Source: Enoplolaimus lenunculus
Taxonomy: Eukaryota; Nematoda; Enoplea; Enoplida; Thoracostomopsidae
NCBI GenBank assembly: GCA_030248215.1
Contig: JASANG010000798.1
Location: forward strand, 1 to 64,000
DNA length: 64,000 nt
Reading direction: 5' to 3'
A program made the translations under genes and the position numbers. The notes beneath the pieces were generated by a model, which was not told the origin of the DNA, made no database searches, and worked only from the letters and a program-made list of their open reading frames with translations. Positions 42,801 to 55,155 of the stretch are shown here, one piece after another (the first letter of the stretch is position 1; each line of letters begins with the position of its first letter).

Positions 42801-44300
42801 CCACTGTCACCAAAAATTTACTGAGTGACCCGGAGTTAGGACTCCTAAGACAACGAGGCCCTGGCTAGGCGGGATTGGCTGTGTTAGCATCGGCACAAGC
42901 CACAGCTAATTTTATCAACCGCAAAAAACCATCGCATATTTGATCGCTGTGTTTTTACAACTGCCAGCCAAGTCTTAAGCAGCAGGAGCAGTTATACGCC
43001 GGGACCCTGGTGCTTTATCTTATTTTAAGCATTTCCGAAAAATGGTGTTTTGCATTGAAAACAAAACGGGGAAAAAGCCGAGCGAGCACACAGTGTTTCG
43101 TTGACGTTTTAAGCAACAGTTGTTGCTATTTTTGACGACGACAAAAAATTCTCTTTGTTGCACAAATACGTTTGTAAAGCAAGCTGCTTATGATAGATTT
43201 CAAAAAGTAAAAACGGAACAGACGACGAACACAACGGGTTTTTGGGTAAAAAAATTTGAAAATAACATTCTTAAAAGTTTACGAAATGCTTTTCGTGCAG
43301 ATGTTCCAAAAAAGGAGTGGGGGGGTGGCACAGGAAACGACGACGTGTGGTTTGCTGGCGAGTAGAATTGAAATATATACAGTGCTGTGTGCCTGTTATA
43401 GTTTTTGTCGATATATGTGTATATATTACGTGTGTTGTTACCACTAGGAAAATGAAATAGATGTACAATACGAAAACTTGAAGCTCTCCAGCTGTTTTGT
43501 GTTCTTTCTGTAATGTCTTTTTGTGCTTCTCTAGGTTTTTTGTTGGTGTTCGCACGCTACACTTGAGAAAACGTTTCTAAGGTGAACCGGAATGCATGGC
43601 CTACGCCGTTGCGAACTGGGCATAATCAGGAGCGTATGCAAGCGGGGATATGGGAGATATATTTCCTCCCGAAGTTTTCGGAGATACGGCTTTATAAGAC
43701 AATATTGAATTTAAAAATATATTTTTTTCGTTAGCTACTCTCATTCGTAAAAACGTTACACACAGAATATATATATAAATATATATATACCCTCTCCAAA
43801 TGAAACTCTGGCTTGCGGCCGTGGGCGCCCGGCCAAAAACAGAGGCAGGACACGGTTGGCTCGCATAAAGTTGTTTTTTTGTACATAATCATATTAAATA
43901 CCCGTATGACTATTTTTTCTTCGATGCAACCTTTGAAGCTGTGTCGTACGTTCGTACACAGAGTTGGTTTAGGTTTGTGGCAGAGCATAAAAACCAGAAA
44001 TTATTATCATTAGGAAATAAATATTCCCCGTAAGATAATTTTAATGTTGAATTTGTGGAACATTTTGTGACGTTTTGATAGTGTTTTTGCTGCTTAAAGG
44101 TGAACTCGACGCTTAAAAATGACGAGCTTTTCTCAGTCGGGGTTTTTTTCAAGAAATTTGACACAAGAAAGTCGGGTTTTGCATTAACGGGCAGTACCGT
44201 AAGCACAGAGATGAATAGAAGGAATATATTTCAACTATCGAATAGGGGATATATTAATTCCGGAAATTTCTGCAGCTACAACAAAACGCACGCTTAAAAT
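39815..44300. other. Gene-free stretch
   Basis: Other than the MITE at 41832-42034 and lone element ends, I find nothing conserved. The 128-codon frame at 41586-41972 overlaps that MITE and has no motif. At 42553-42600 GGCTGCAGCTCAGCGGTTGC has a tRNA A-box feel without a B box. Confidence 0.35.
41832..42034. mobile_element. MITE with GGCCYGTATTCTCAAATG ends, copy 2
   Basis: GGGCCCGTATTCTCAAGTGA at the left and TTTAAGAATACGAGGCCC at the right, with TATCACCAGTTAGCGATAGG mirrored by CCTATCATCAACTGGTGATA just inside. This is the clearest pair of arms in the family. Confidence 0.75.
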
Positions 44301-44591
44301 TAGTGATGGGCATCGGATATTTTTTCATATCCGGATATCCGGCAATTCTTGCCGGATATTTATCCGGATATCCGGATATCCGTATATATCCGGATATCCG
44401 GATATCCGAAATGAAATTTTCTATTTCGGATATCCGAAACTCGATTTTGTTTTTTGAGTTTTCGAACCTCAATTTTCGTTTCTTAAGCCCTTGTTTTAAC
44501 TTGTTGCTCAGAAGGAAGTACCTTGACCCTGAAGCAAATTGATATGAGCATAACAGATACAATTCTAAGAACGGTATTTATTATGCCAGTA

Positions 44592-45015
44592 CTGCAGTGA
44601 CTTGAATAAGAGGGGTACCCATTTTGAGTCCCAATCAATTAGAGTCTGTATCACTAATAAGAGTCCGTAAGCGCATAAAGTCCCTAAACCCTAATTAGAG
44701 TCCATAAATGTCAATATTCCTAATTGTAGCGCATAAATAACTCCAGAACCAAATAACGGTGAGTTCAAAACTTTGAAGCGTACTTAAGTTTTCAAAGTAC
44801 GTTCCTAATAATAACCTTGCATTATGGCTAAAGCTTTTGATACGAGGCAGATAAACATTGAATTCAAGGGTTAGTTACAATACCGCATATATGTGTAACG
44901 AAGTGTGGCGGAGGACGGGATAAAAATAAATAACACTCCATAACCGAATAACAGGTGGTACCCTCTGGAGAGGTCCAATAAATATCAGCCCCTCTTCTTA
45001 TTTGGGTCACTACAG
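44592..45015. mobile_element. TA-flanked MITE (CTGTAGTG ends), copy 3, nested
   Basis: 424 bp from CTGCAGTGACTTGAATAAGA to TCTTATTTGGGTCACTACAG, flanked by TA on both sides. It is inserted inside the hAT-like element at 44301-46816, so it is younger than that element. Confidence 0.75.
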
Positions 45016-45582
45016 TATTGTTATTATTTGGCGATATTTGGCAAGGATAGCGCCAAGGAGACCTAAGGTGACCATACCCAACCCCCTTTGAAACCAGTTT
45101 TATTAAATGTCCGAGCATCAAAAAAGCAAAACACGAAACTGATTGAGACGAAATAGCAACAGATTGCATCCAAATATATATGAAACATAATTAACATGCT
45201 GAACAAATAGCTGATTTCCCGCAAACGAATACATAGTGATGTGATCATTAAACTTCAAAGTTTACGCATTCTTTGCGAGTTTCAATCAAGCATTTGAGAT
45301 CGTTTCACTGGCAGACTGGGGAATGGGGCAATTAGAGACTGGTAGTCTCAGGCGTATGTTTAGACTTACGCGTAGACTTAGTAGGCACGGCCGTATAATT
45401 AAAATTATGCAAACAATTAACACAATTATTGAAATACTCGAATATTGCTCCAATAAACTACAATTAACTAAAAATGACTAAATTCGCCTTATCTCTAATG
45501 AAATTGGCCAAATTTTAACCCACCAAGGCGTATCCAATGCACAATAGATACTTGGATACAGAATTTTTTCGTCACCTCCAGG

Positions 45583-46660
45583 TAGGGTTGATTTTTCCGG
45601 AAAAATTTATTACCGGAAAAAAATTGATTTTTTCATTTTTTCCGGAAAAAATGGAAAAAAATGGAAAAAATTATTCTTTGTCTGACTGATCGGTTAGCCC
45701 TCCCTTAGCCGTCGTTTGCCCAAAAAAGCTTGCATTTTGAAAGTTTCGGCATATTTGAGCTTCTGATGACATCCTGTAATTATTCCATGCCCAAATCTGA
45801 ATTTTTGAAAAATTCGATTTTTAAGGCCACAAGTTCCCCCTGGGACCCAAAATTTTTTTCGATAAGTTGGATGAATTATATATCACTGACTCGTTTGGGA
45901 GACCTCTGATTGGAAAATTTTTAACAATATTCGTCTTAGCTCCGCAACCAGTATCAAATGGTATATAATTTGTATAATTTTTCGACAAAAAAAATTTCAG
46001 TCCAGTGGAGCAATTTGAAACCTTAAAATTCGAATTTTTTTAAAAATTTAAGTTTTGGCATGGAATAACCGGAGGAGGTCATCGGAACATCAGAAAATCA
46101 TGGGTGGAGCGAGTTAAACAAGTCACTTTTTGTAAGTATATATTAAATCCTAATATACTTTTGGGTTATTTCTGAAAGCGAAGCCTTTCAATTGCTGCAA
46201 CCTCGCGAGCAAAACGAGGTTGAAGCTAGACGTATTCGTGTTAAATCACACGGTAAAAGCAAGCTTTCAATTTTGAGCACCCTAACTTTGGCCGCCCCAC
46301 GTTCGACGAAACCTGTTGGGTGAACCGAACAAGTTGCATGTAGTTTTACATCGAATCTCGTGGCAACGTTTCAATTCTGAAAATCATTTATGTATTCATA
46401 TGCTGCAATTTTCTCGTTTTTCGGACATATAATGTGTCCTGGTGGACATATACACACGGTCACTATTAATGTTGTATTGCATGAAAATTAGTTGGATGCC
46501 ACCTAAAAACGTTATTTTATACCATATTTACTTACAAATTATATTTAAGAATCGTTTAATATTTTCCATTTTTTCCATTTTTTCCACCCCCTCTGAAAAA
46601 AATGCAAAAAAATGGAAAAAAAATCATTTTTCCGGTAATTTTTTCCGGCCAGCAACCCTG
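45583..46660. mobile_element. hAT-like element with AGGGTTG..TTCCGGAAAA ends, nested
   Basis: Left TAGGGTTGATTTTTCCGGAA and right TTTTTTCCGGCCAGCAACCC-TG are inverted, with mirrored CCATTTTTTCC-rich arms about 90 bases long. Outer octamers CCTCCAGG and GCTCCGGC agree at 5 of 8 positions, a weak remnant of a target duplication. 1078 bp with no coding sequence. It lies inside 44301-46816. Confidence 0.55.
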
Positions 46661-46824
46661 GCTCCGGCTACTTTGGTGGTGAAACCATGCAAATTATTCC
46701 AAAAATTTTTTAGACAAAAGCATTTCGGATATCCGGCGGATATCCGGATATCCGGATACACGTTTCATTTGATATTTTTCATATCCGGATATCCGGACAT
46801 CCGGTGCCCATCTATACTTAAAAT

Positions 46825-47865
46825 GCTTTTTAGAATAACCTGAAAGTTCGTCAGAAATGTTCCGCGTCAACTACACTCGCTTACCTAAAAGTTATTAAAA
46901 CAAATTTTATTATGCCCTTGTTCGCTGAGCTTCAAGCAAAAATATATTTAGTTAAAGTTGTTTTGTCGGGTTTTGAATATTTTGGGTTTTTGATAACAAG
47001 GTAATGGTTCTTTTGAGGTTGTGATAATATTCATTTCACAGTTTATTGCAGCTTCAAAACGGACCGCTTGGGATATTCAAATATAAGTTAAACGCGATTG
47101 GTACACAGCATGGAGACGGCATATAGAGCAAAATGTTATAAGCAGGAGCGTAGGCAAAATTTTGGAGACCGGCGGTAACGTTCTATGGAAATTTTGAACG
47201 GAGTTCTTGTTAGCTGCAATCTTTCTTATTTCCCTGATCACATCACAGGAAGAAAAGTTGACCCTTAAAATCCGTCTGGCTAAACTCGATGTTATAGCTG
47301 GTTTTGGCTGGTTGTGATTAAGATTGTTGATATCTGCGAAATTTTTGGCACACTGAATGCATACTGAAAGGCGATAACACAAATAACTTTTAAAATATGT
47401 GCAATTTGCAAAGCAAAAGTTTGAACTTTAAACTTTAACTCAAATCTGATCCATGTTTTTTAAGTTTTATGCTGTATTCATACTGTTTACAGAAATGGGT
47501 GCTTAGTGAAGTAGATATACATGACCCTAAGGATATGCTCATATTCAACCGTTCGTTAAGGGATTTAAAACACAAACCGTATTTTTTTCAATTTCAGAGT
47601 GGTATCGTTGTTTTATAGTTAACTTAACCGGTTCACTACTATTGCTGTCGTTGTTAATTATAAATCAAATGATATCATGGCAAGGTAGCGCAATTTTAAC
47701 TGATTGAAACCCTGATTTCAAATAAACGACAATTTCGTTGTATATAACGCATACGTATTGTGGTGATAGTACTAAAATCGTCTCAAAAAAAGCAAATATT
47801 TTTCAAAGTTGTATTAAGCGTTTTATCGCCTAATTGCCGATTCCCGTTATACCCCTACTGTTCCC
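46825..47865. other. Gene-free stretch
   Basis: AT-rich, with short unconserved frames. CAGGAGCGTAGGCAAAATTT near 47142 resembles lone element ends also seen near 32757 and 43630. Confidence 0.3.
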
Positions 47866-47940
47866 CGTAGCAACAACAACAACAACAACAACAACAACAA
47901 CGACGACGACAACAACAACAACAATAATAATAACAACGTA
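47866..47940. repeat. (CAA)n/(CGA)n trinucleotide microsatellite
   Basis: About 75 bases of CAA units interrupted by CGACGACGA and later AATAATAATAA. The poly-Val frame read on the other strand is an artefact. Confidence 0.9.
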
Positions 47941-48369
47941 ATATCCGCCTGGTGTTATTCGTTTGACTTGCGGTTCAAACAAACAAAGCCGCTCAATTAC
48001 TATCGTATCGCGGGGCTCAACAAGACCGAAGGCGAACAGTGCTCTATCAGCATACCGAAATAGCACTGGCTCAAGCTTGATCATTACTAACTCGAATTCC
48101 GCCGGATTTTCAGATTAGTTTTCCAGTTTTCGAAAGAACAACTAATAACATCGCGGTGCAAGATGCGGTTGAAAAAAATCAAGGCGGACCAAGAAGCGTA
48201 AGTTGGATAATATAGAAAAGTATATATGGCTGTCGCCTGTCGTATACTGCCCCAACCCGTCTTACTTACGCCTAAGCAATGGCATAAGCCTTTGCTTAGG
48301 GGGAACGTTTCAGTTGTTTTAAATGAATATTCCCATACAATTAAAACAACGTTCGAAAACGATTTATTA

Positions 48370-49612
48370 CCAGTCGTAGTGGGACTACATAATTGAGCGA
48401 CGCTCGAACACACGTAAGCAATTAAGGTAATATGCAAATTAGTTATTAGCTAACTATTCATTTATCGGATTTTGATGTTTGTAAGCAATTTCCTCAGATT
48501 TCTCGCACCCAAAATCCCTTGAGCCACCCAAATAATTTTTGGAATAATTTAAAAAGTCCTAATTTTGTCTTGTTAATTAAGCTAATATGCAAATTAGCTA
48601 TTAGCTAACTATTCGATAATCGGTTTTAAAGGTTTGTAGACAATTTATTCAGATTTCTCGCACCTGAAAACCCATTATTGCTGAAATTAGATTGATTGTA
48701 ACCCTAATAATTAGTGAAAAATTGTAAAAGCGCCTAATTTAGGCTTATTAATTATGCTTACATGCAAATTATCTATTAGCTAACTACTCAATTATCGGTT
48801 TTACACGTTTCTAAACAATTTATTCAGATTCCTCGCACCAAAAAACCTTCAGTAAACCCTAATAATTATTGAAATAATTTAAAAAGTCCTAATTTTGTCT
48901 TGTCAATTAAGCTAATATGCAAATTAGCTATTAGCTAACTGGAGGTTTGTAAACAATTTATTCAGATTCTTCGCATCTGAAAACCTTCAGTAAACCCTAA
49001 TAATTATTGAAATATTTTAAAAAGTCCTAGTTTTGTCTTGTCAATTAAGCTAATATGCAAATTAGCTATTAGCTAACTATTCAATTATCGGTTTTGGATG
49101 TTTGTAAACTATGTATTCAAATTCGTCGCACCTTAAAACCCTTTAGTGCTGAAATTATATTGCTTTTAACCTTAAAAATTAGTGAAATATTGTAAAAAGT
49201 CCTAATTTAGGCTTATAAACTATGCTAATATGCAAATTATCTATTAGCTAACTGCTCAATTATCGGCTTTGGAGATTTGTAAACAGTCCGCGGATTTCTC
49301 GCACCCAATAACCCTTTAATGCTAAAATTAGATTGCTTCTAACTGTAATAATTAGTGAAATATTGTGGAAAGACCTAATTTAGGCTTAATTAATTATGCA
49401 AATTAGCCTGTAGCTAATAAACGGCTTAAAATTTTAAAACCCCAATGCGAAGTTAACACCCCAGGATAATTGGCTTTCAAACAAAAAAAGTTTATCAAAA
49501 TCGGTTCAGCCGTTCCTGAGATTCTTTTCGGACGGACAGACGGACAGACGGACGGACGGACATCCACCTTTCGACCCCCAAGTACAAAACATAAAACGCT
49601 TCGCGAAACTCC
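48370..49612 (-). mobile_element. Pearl/CvA-like element, second copy (reverse orientation)
   Basis: Read on the minus strand it ends with GTAGTCCCACTAC hairpin (48388-48376) and CTGG at its 3' edge, as does 3376-4315. It has about seven core repeats (marker TGCGAGAAATCTGA-like with TTAGCTAATAGC) and a (GTCC)n/(GGAC)n microsatellite at ~49525-49562. Its 5' end stops in CTTGGAGTTTCGCGAAGCG, so the left half of the 5' hairpin is missing. It is longer than copy 1 because of extra core units. Confidence 0.65.
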
Positions 49613-49937
49613 AAGACGGCGCTAAGTAAAATGGGTCGCTGCCGCTCCACAAGTCTCCCGCACTAAGCGGTTTTCATATCAAACTGTCAAAAACTTTACA
49701 TTATCAAATTTATTCTATTTGAAATTTGGTTGTTCAATAATGGGTTGCTTTGTTTGAGGGTTCGGGTGGCAACAACCCTTCATTCTGCTTAGAATACTTT
49801 GAACGTGCGGGGGTGGTGGGGAAAAAGTGTTCCATTGCAGGGGTAAGTAAAAAAAGGAACCTATTAAGACTAAATTAATTTTATGCTGATTGTCTGAGTG
49901 TCTATTACATATCTGCAAATGCGCGCTATAGGTCATC

Positions 49938-50034
49938 CATTAACGGACTCTAATTATATGAATAGACTCTTAGATCTGGGATTCAAAGTGGGACCGCCCT
50001 CTTACTATCTCTCCTTTTTGGGGACTACAGTATT
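49938..50034. repeat. Right-end scrap of the TA-flanked MITE
   Basis: GGGACCGCCCTCTTACTATC then TTTTTGGGGACTACAGTA retains the terminal CTACAG-TA of the family, but the rest is eroded. Confidence 0.35.
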
Positions 50035-50633
50035 TGCGGTGTAAAATCACCATACTATGTGAGAGCCTCATTGAGCTCAACTGTCAGCTCCTATAGTTGA
50101 GTGCTGATGGTAAACGCCTCCCATCAGTGAGGCTGCTATTCGAATTCTGTATTGAAACCAGTTGTTAATAGTAAAAATTCATTTGAGATTTGTTGAGTTT
50201 ATATTAAAAGTGTCACGTTTGTGCCACCATATTTGAAGAATAAATGTTTATTTTAATACAGTTTTATAAATATCACTCAAAATGGCGACTGATAAATATT
50301 GAGGATCAAGTTCCTAAATTATTTTAGTCCATCAATCATGGCAAGGGCCTAGCCATGGGTGGGTTTGGGGGTCTCCCGTTTGTAGCACAAAAAACCTTAC
50401 CGATTTGAAAGTGTTATACGACACCCCTTTCCAAAATCCGACTAGACGCCCATGAATCATGTTTTAATAACTCATTGAGTAGGAAAGATATATCTCTTGG
50501 TAATTGTTTCGGAAACCAATAAGAATTTGGTCACATCTTATCTAAAACGACAAAAATACATGGAATTTTCCGCTGAGAATAACACAACTTTAGTATCGGA
50601 AAGCAAGCAGCTAATGAAAAAAGGCAAAATGGT

Positions 50634-50806
50634 TCCCGGACAGAAGGCCACCGGACGGGCGGTCGCCGGACAGTTGGCCGCCGGACAAAAGACCGTCTGA
50701 ACAAAAGGCGGCCTGGATAAAAGACCCGTGCGGACAAAAGACCGCCTGGACAAAAGTCCATCCGGACAAAAGACCACCTGGACAGAAACAACTGGACAAA
50801 ACATCC
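50634..50806. repeat. 15-bp minisatellite, about 11 units
   Basis: Units based on CCGGACAAAAGACCG, each 15-17 bases, with gradual decay to the right (CCTGGACAAAAGTCCA). Because 15 is a multiple of 3 and stops are rare in the unit, long overlapping frames appear on both strands. I regard them as artefacts. Confidence 0.85.
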
Positions 50807-52422
50807 ACTGTATAAACCCAATGATTTGATGTTTTATATATAATAACAGTTTGTTTTTCCATGATCAGGGAACAACCGGACGACTGCATTTGACTCAGGC
50901 ATCCAATTGACTTCCGCAGCCGGTCCAATTTCTGCTACAGGTTTTAACAAGTTTTCCTTGACCCCAGTACAGAATAGTGATTGGTGGGTAATATTGCGTA
51001 GCGGGTAAAACAATTTTACACGGTGGGAGGCGCTACCATCCTGCTTATTACTGTTTTAAATTGGTGCGGGTTCATAGAACGGCAGCCGCCTGATTGAAAA
51101 GTAAAAAGTTTCCGCAATACACTACTCTATAAATGTGGGAGACTTTTTCGATTTGTCAAATTATCACTAGTGTGAGGAACTAAATTACCAGGTTATCTAT
51201 GCCTAAGCCACTGTTCAGCCTTTGTCTAAACCTAAGCATTTACGGTAAATGTACGGAGAAGCTATGATTATTGCAGAGAGTTGGAATCCGAAGCGAACGA
51301 TGACACTCTTGTTCGGATCTACGGGGATCAAATTAAGCCGACCGCGCGTTGCTGCAAACATAGTTATTGTACCAATAACATCTGGTCAATGACAATGGTC
51401 CACGCGGCAACTGGATCGGTTCGGCGTTCCATAACAAACTACTGCTTGGTGGCATCAAGCTGTTGAGTAGTACGTATATTAAATACAAAAAATAATTTTG
51501 CGTGCCACAAGTTAATTCAAAGTAAGTGACATAAAAAACCAATTTACATAATACTTTTTCTTACATTAATATATTTTCGACTGGATGATACCGTATTCAT
51601 AACAGGGTAATTTACCATTGCGCTCACAGCGTAGCCCTCATGTCAGTCTTCGTAGGAACCTGGACTTCTCACACCTTTATCATCACTTTAATTTAAATCA
51701 CAAATGTCTGAGCAAATCTTGTCACTTGCGGTTACAAAAATTTTGCGCTACTCTTACGCGCAACTTTGTATGTCATAGACCGTGCTGCAATTCATCTCTG
51801 TTCTGAAAATGATCTAGTCCAAAGCGGAATTAGGGCTTGGGCTAATTTTTGGTGAAGGTAACATTTTCATTTGATATATTGTGATGCGCAGCTGGCTGAG
51901 GTAATGCAATCTGATTTGCTGAATAAAGAGATGCGGCTGCAGATTGAATTATATATTATTGCCCAAGAGTACGACCAGGCTCCGCTTCTAAAATGTACAA
52001 GTTTTGAGCAAATGCTGTTTTTCAATCAATAAAATTAAACCCCATCATGCCAAACGGCTACTAGACGTTATAACGGAATAGAATTACGCTTTGGGCTAAC
52101 CCAAGTTGTAAATTGATTTTAAACTTGCCTAATTGTGAATTCGACTGAATCACGGTTTAGGCTACGACACATGCAGTTTGCAATTAGTTGGTCACAGTAT
52201 ACACAATATGAAAAATGGTTAGCTGAATTTTTATTATTTTCAGGCAATAGGTGTACTATTTGTGTTTTTGAAAATTAAAACACTGTTCTGCGAAACATAA
52301 GCAAACATCTGTTGCAGACAATGGCGCTGATCAGTTTATTTTACGTAAGACTTACTGGAACACATAATTTCGTCAAATAATTGAATTTGTAGGTATTTCG
52401 AACACTGCCTAAAATATAACCT

Positions 52423-52650
52423 GTGACCATATTCTCAAATGTGTGCAGCAGCAATGACTAGTTGCTAATAATTCTTCTGGATTTTGAAGCATCCATGGAG
52501 AAATTTTCATTTTGGCGCGTTTTTCGCATTTGACAAGTCCTCGTTGCATACTAGATACATTCACAACTATCGAACATGGGTTGTTTGAAAGCCTATTACC
52601 ACTTACTAACTGGCGATAGATGCTACACACATTTGAAGAAAATATACGCC
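52423..52650. mobile_element. MITE with GGCCYGTATTCTCAAATG ends, copy 3
   Basis: ACCATATTCTCAAATGTGTG-CAGCAGCAATGACTAG at the left and AACTGGCGATAGATGCTACA-CACATTTGAAG at the right are the family arms. The interior is unrelated to other copies. Confidence 0.55.
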
Positions 52651-53108
52651 ATAACCATTAGCGCGTCATGCATGCAATCATTTAAAATATATCAAATATT
52701 TTGATTGCAGAACGAAAAATTTGTGACACGCAAGTCAAAATTGTACTAGTCGGTTACATTGTCGTCGTTTGTGGTCAAGAAAATTTTCAAAATTACAATC
52801 ACGCATCTGTTATCAATATTTATATTCTGAACCAGCTACAAGTGATCAGAAGACAAATTAATTTAACGGCGCAGCGACATTCACACGTGATAAAAAGAAC
52901 TTGGTGATTTTTGTCTGGTAGCGTTGTTCAAGTCATGCATCCTAGCAGATGTGGTAAATCACACGAAACAGCATCGGATGCATTTGTTTGCAGTTTCAGC
53001 ATCACCACAAATGTCACACTTATTAGTAGCATTTTGACGTCATCAAAGTCATTTTTGACTGCGTCTCAATTAAATAATATATAAGCAATATAAGTAGTAA
53101 TATAATAT

Positions 53109-53330
53109 ACGCCTTTATTCTCAAATGGTGTGCTGTCCTTTATCATCAGTTGATAATCGGTGTTTTAAATATTGAAACAGACATTGTAAAAGTTTAAAAT
53201 TAGGTAAATTTTCTGCATGTGATCATTTCTACTTGTGAACCGAGTTTGATATCTGACTCACCTCAGTTCGCTGATTTAAATACCTTTTACCAGCTGCGAT
53301 AGATGTCATACACCGTTGAGAATTCGGCTT
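53109..53330. mobile_element. MITE with GGCCYGTATTCTCAAATG ends, copy 4
   Basis: TACGCCTTTATTCTCAAATG at the left and CGTTGAGAATTCGGC at the right, with TATCATCAGTTGATAA mirrored by TTTTACCAGCTGCGATAGAT inside. Confidence 0.55.
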
Positions 53331-54846
53331 TTAAATATAACCAGATAATAATGGTATTTAGAGCGTTTCAACGTCAGTCTGGTATCGTCCACTTACGTCG
53401 TACTGTGTCCCGACTAGTCATAATTTTTAAATAAAAAAACTAAACTTTAACATCGTTGTACACAAAAAACCCCTTGTGCCGGTTTAAAACGAAATTATAA
53501 TTTGTTGAAATTGATAATTTCAACCGGTATTTGGCCAAAAAAAAATAAAATAAAATAAATTATAACCTGTGTTGTATTTTTGTCTCAAAGTATCCCTGGT
53601 CCGTATTATTAAAATCGAAATATTTGACATCATTTGGAGCAAAAATTGAGATGAAACAGTGTTGTTTTTTCACTGGTTGCTGCTTTGCTTCGTTTTCGGT
53701 TGTGTTAATATAAAAGAACGATTTGATACGACACTCGTTTCACAGTGATGGATGGTCGTTGGTGGGTATTTCTGCGTTGGATACCGTGAATCGCGAAGTC
53801 AAAAGATATTTGGAAATCATTTTGGTTGCCTTTTTTTGGCAACGTTAACCAGATTATTGTTATAGTTATCCAGAGTTTTATAAGTCATAAGCAATGGCCG
53901 AGTGTGTTTTGGTAGTTAATATATAATTTGTGATACAGAGGTGATTAATAGTCGATAATATTGAACGTCCAAGTGTAAACGGGGGTAGTGGTTGACATTA
54001 TGAGATAACTGCAGCGTTCGGTAAATGGTGACAGTGTTTTGGTATGTTGGTACTGTGAAGTCAATGAAGGTATTGTTATGATTTTTGGTTAACATAAGGG
54101 CTGTAATTGTGAAAACGGCTGTTGACACTTTCCTTCCACGTTTTACGTTACGGTGTTAGGCTTAGGCTTATTATCGAGCTTTGGATTATATAAAAACTCA
54201 GGTAATTGCTTGGGATAGGCTTAGTCTTAGGTATGTCTTCTCCGAAACGTAAGCATAAGCCTGTAGATCGGTGTACAAGAGTCTTTAAACAAATGAGGCG
54301 GTCTGTTTCGTCATATACTTTGCTGAACCACTTTCCATCTGTAACAAGCTTTTTAAGGTTAAAAAATGATAGTTAAAAGAATAATTAGTGCTTGCTTAGG
54401 TCGTGTGCCCTCTTCTGTTTATCTACAATTACTGCCCTGGTTATCGTAGAGGCGTAACGTCATATAGAGTTTAATATATATCAGTGTGTAACCCGGTGAA
54501 TTTACAGTGTACCGTCAAGCTTGGCCACATTTGAAACTTGCGAGCACATATAAATCATTTTCAGCACGAATAAGTGTTATTTGTTCCTACAACCCCTACT
54601 TGAAAAATTTAATTTTTATGGTAAATTTTTAAACATTTGAGAAATTTTAGCTATGATTTTTTGTGTGAAAATAGGCCATTTCAGAGGGCTTTGAAATAGT
54701 GCAGAACCAATCATGGCTTGGCTTCGCGTACATCAAAGTTTGTTTGTATCGAAATATTGGTCAACCGAGTGAATATAATAGGTATTGATTTTTACTATAA
54801 TGTGTTGTTGATGTTTTTGGTGTAAAACTGCTGCATGATTGTAGAT

Positions 54847-55155
54847 CAGGGTGTAACACGATATCCATTTCCGGTATCAATCAGTGTCCGTTTCTGTTAC
54901 AGAAATACCAGAAATTTGGTGTTGTTGTGCTTATGGTTAATAGTAGATCGCTCAAAAATCAGCCATTCTTTTCAATGCAAATATACTTTAATTGTTCGAT
55001 TTACGATGCAAAGATTAAAATTCGTTAAAAATCTTTAAAATTTTGGGTTCGTTCACTGTCTTTTGTGTAAAATTGATTTAGCCACGTTCGTATATATCTG
55101 TTTCCGGTTTTATCACTATCCGTTTCCGTTATTTGTAGTATTCGTTTACACCCTG
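54847..55155. mobile_element. hAT-like MITE with CAGGGTGTAA ends
   Basis: 309 bp from CAGGGTGTAACACGATATCC to CGTTTACACCCTG. Outer octamers TTGTAGAT and CTGTAGAT agree at 7 of 8, a good hAT target duplication. Sub-terminal TTTCCGGT..CCGTTTC words occur on both sides. No coding capacity. Confidence 0.75.

Larger units (their letters stand above)
44301..46816. mobile_element. hAT-like element with ATCCGGATATCCGG ends, host of two nested insertions
   Basis: Bounded by TAGTGATGGGCATCGGATAT and ATCCGGTGCCCATCTATA, inverted relative to each other. Perfect 8-bp direct repeats CTTAAAAT lie just outside (44293-44300 and 46817-46824), the target-site length of hAT transposons. Sub-terminal zones are packed with ATATCCGGATATCCGG words. 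No transposase is visible, so it is non-autonomous or decayed. It contains a TA-flanked MITE (44592-45015) and a second hAT-like element (45583-46660). Confidence 0.75.
49613..52422. other. Gene-free stretch
   Basis: Outside the listed minisatellite and MITE scrap I see no gene. TTCGTAGGAACCTGGACTTC near 51642 matches the body of the SINE-like repeat at 5746-5843 in part. Confidence 0.3.

Noticed and set aside
47830-48084. Poly-Val frame
   Set aside because: It is the complement of a CAA/CGA microsatellite.
50531-50928. Overlapping Cys/Pro/Phe-rich frames
   Set aside because: They come from the 15-bp minisatellite. No start context or conserved domain.
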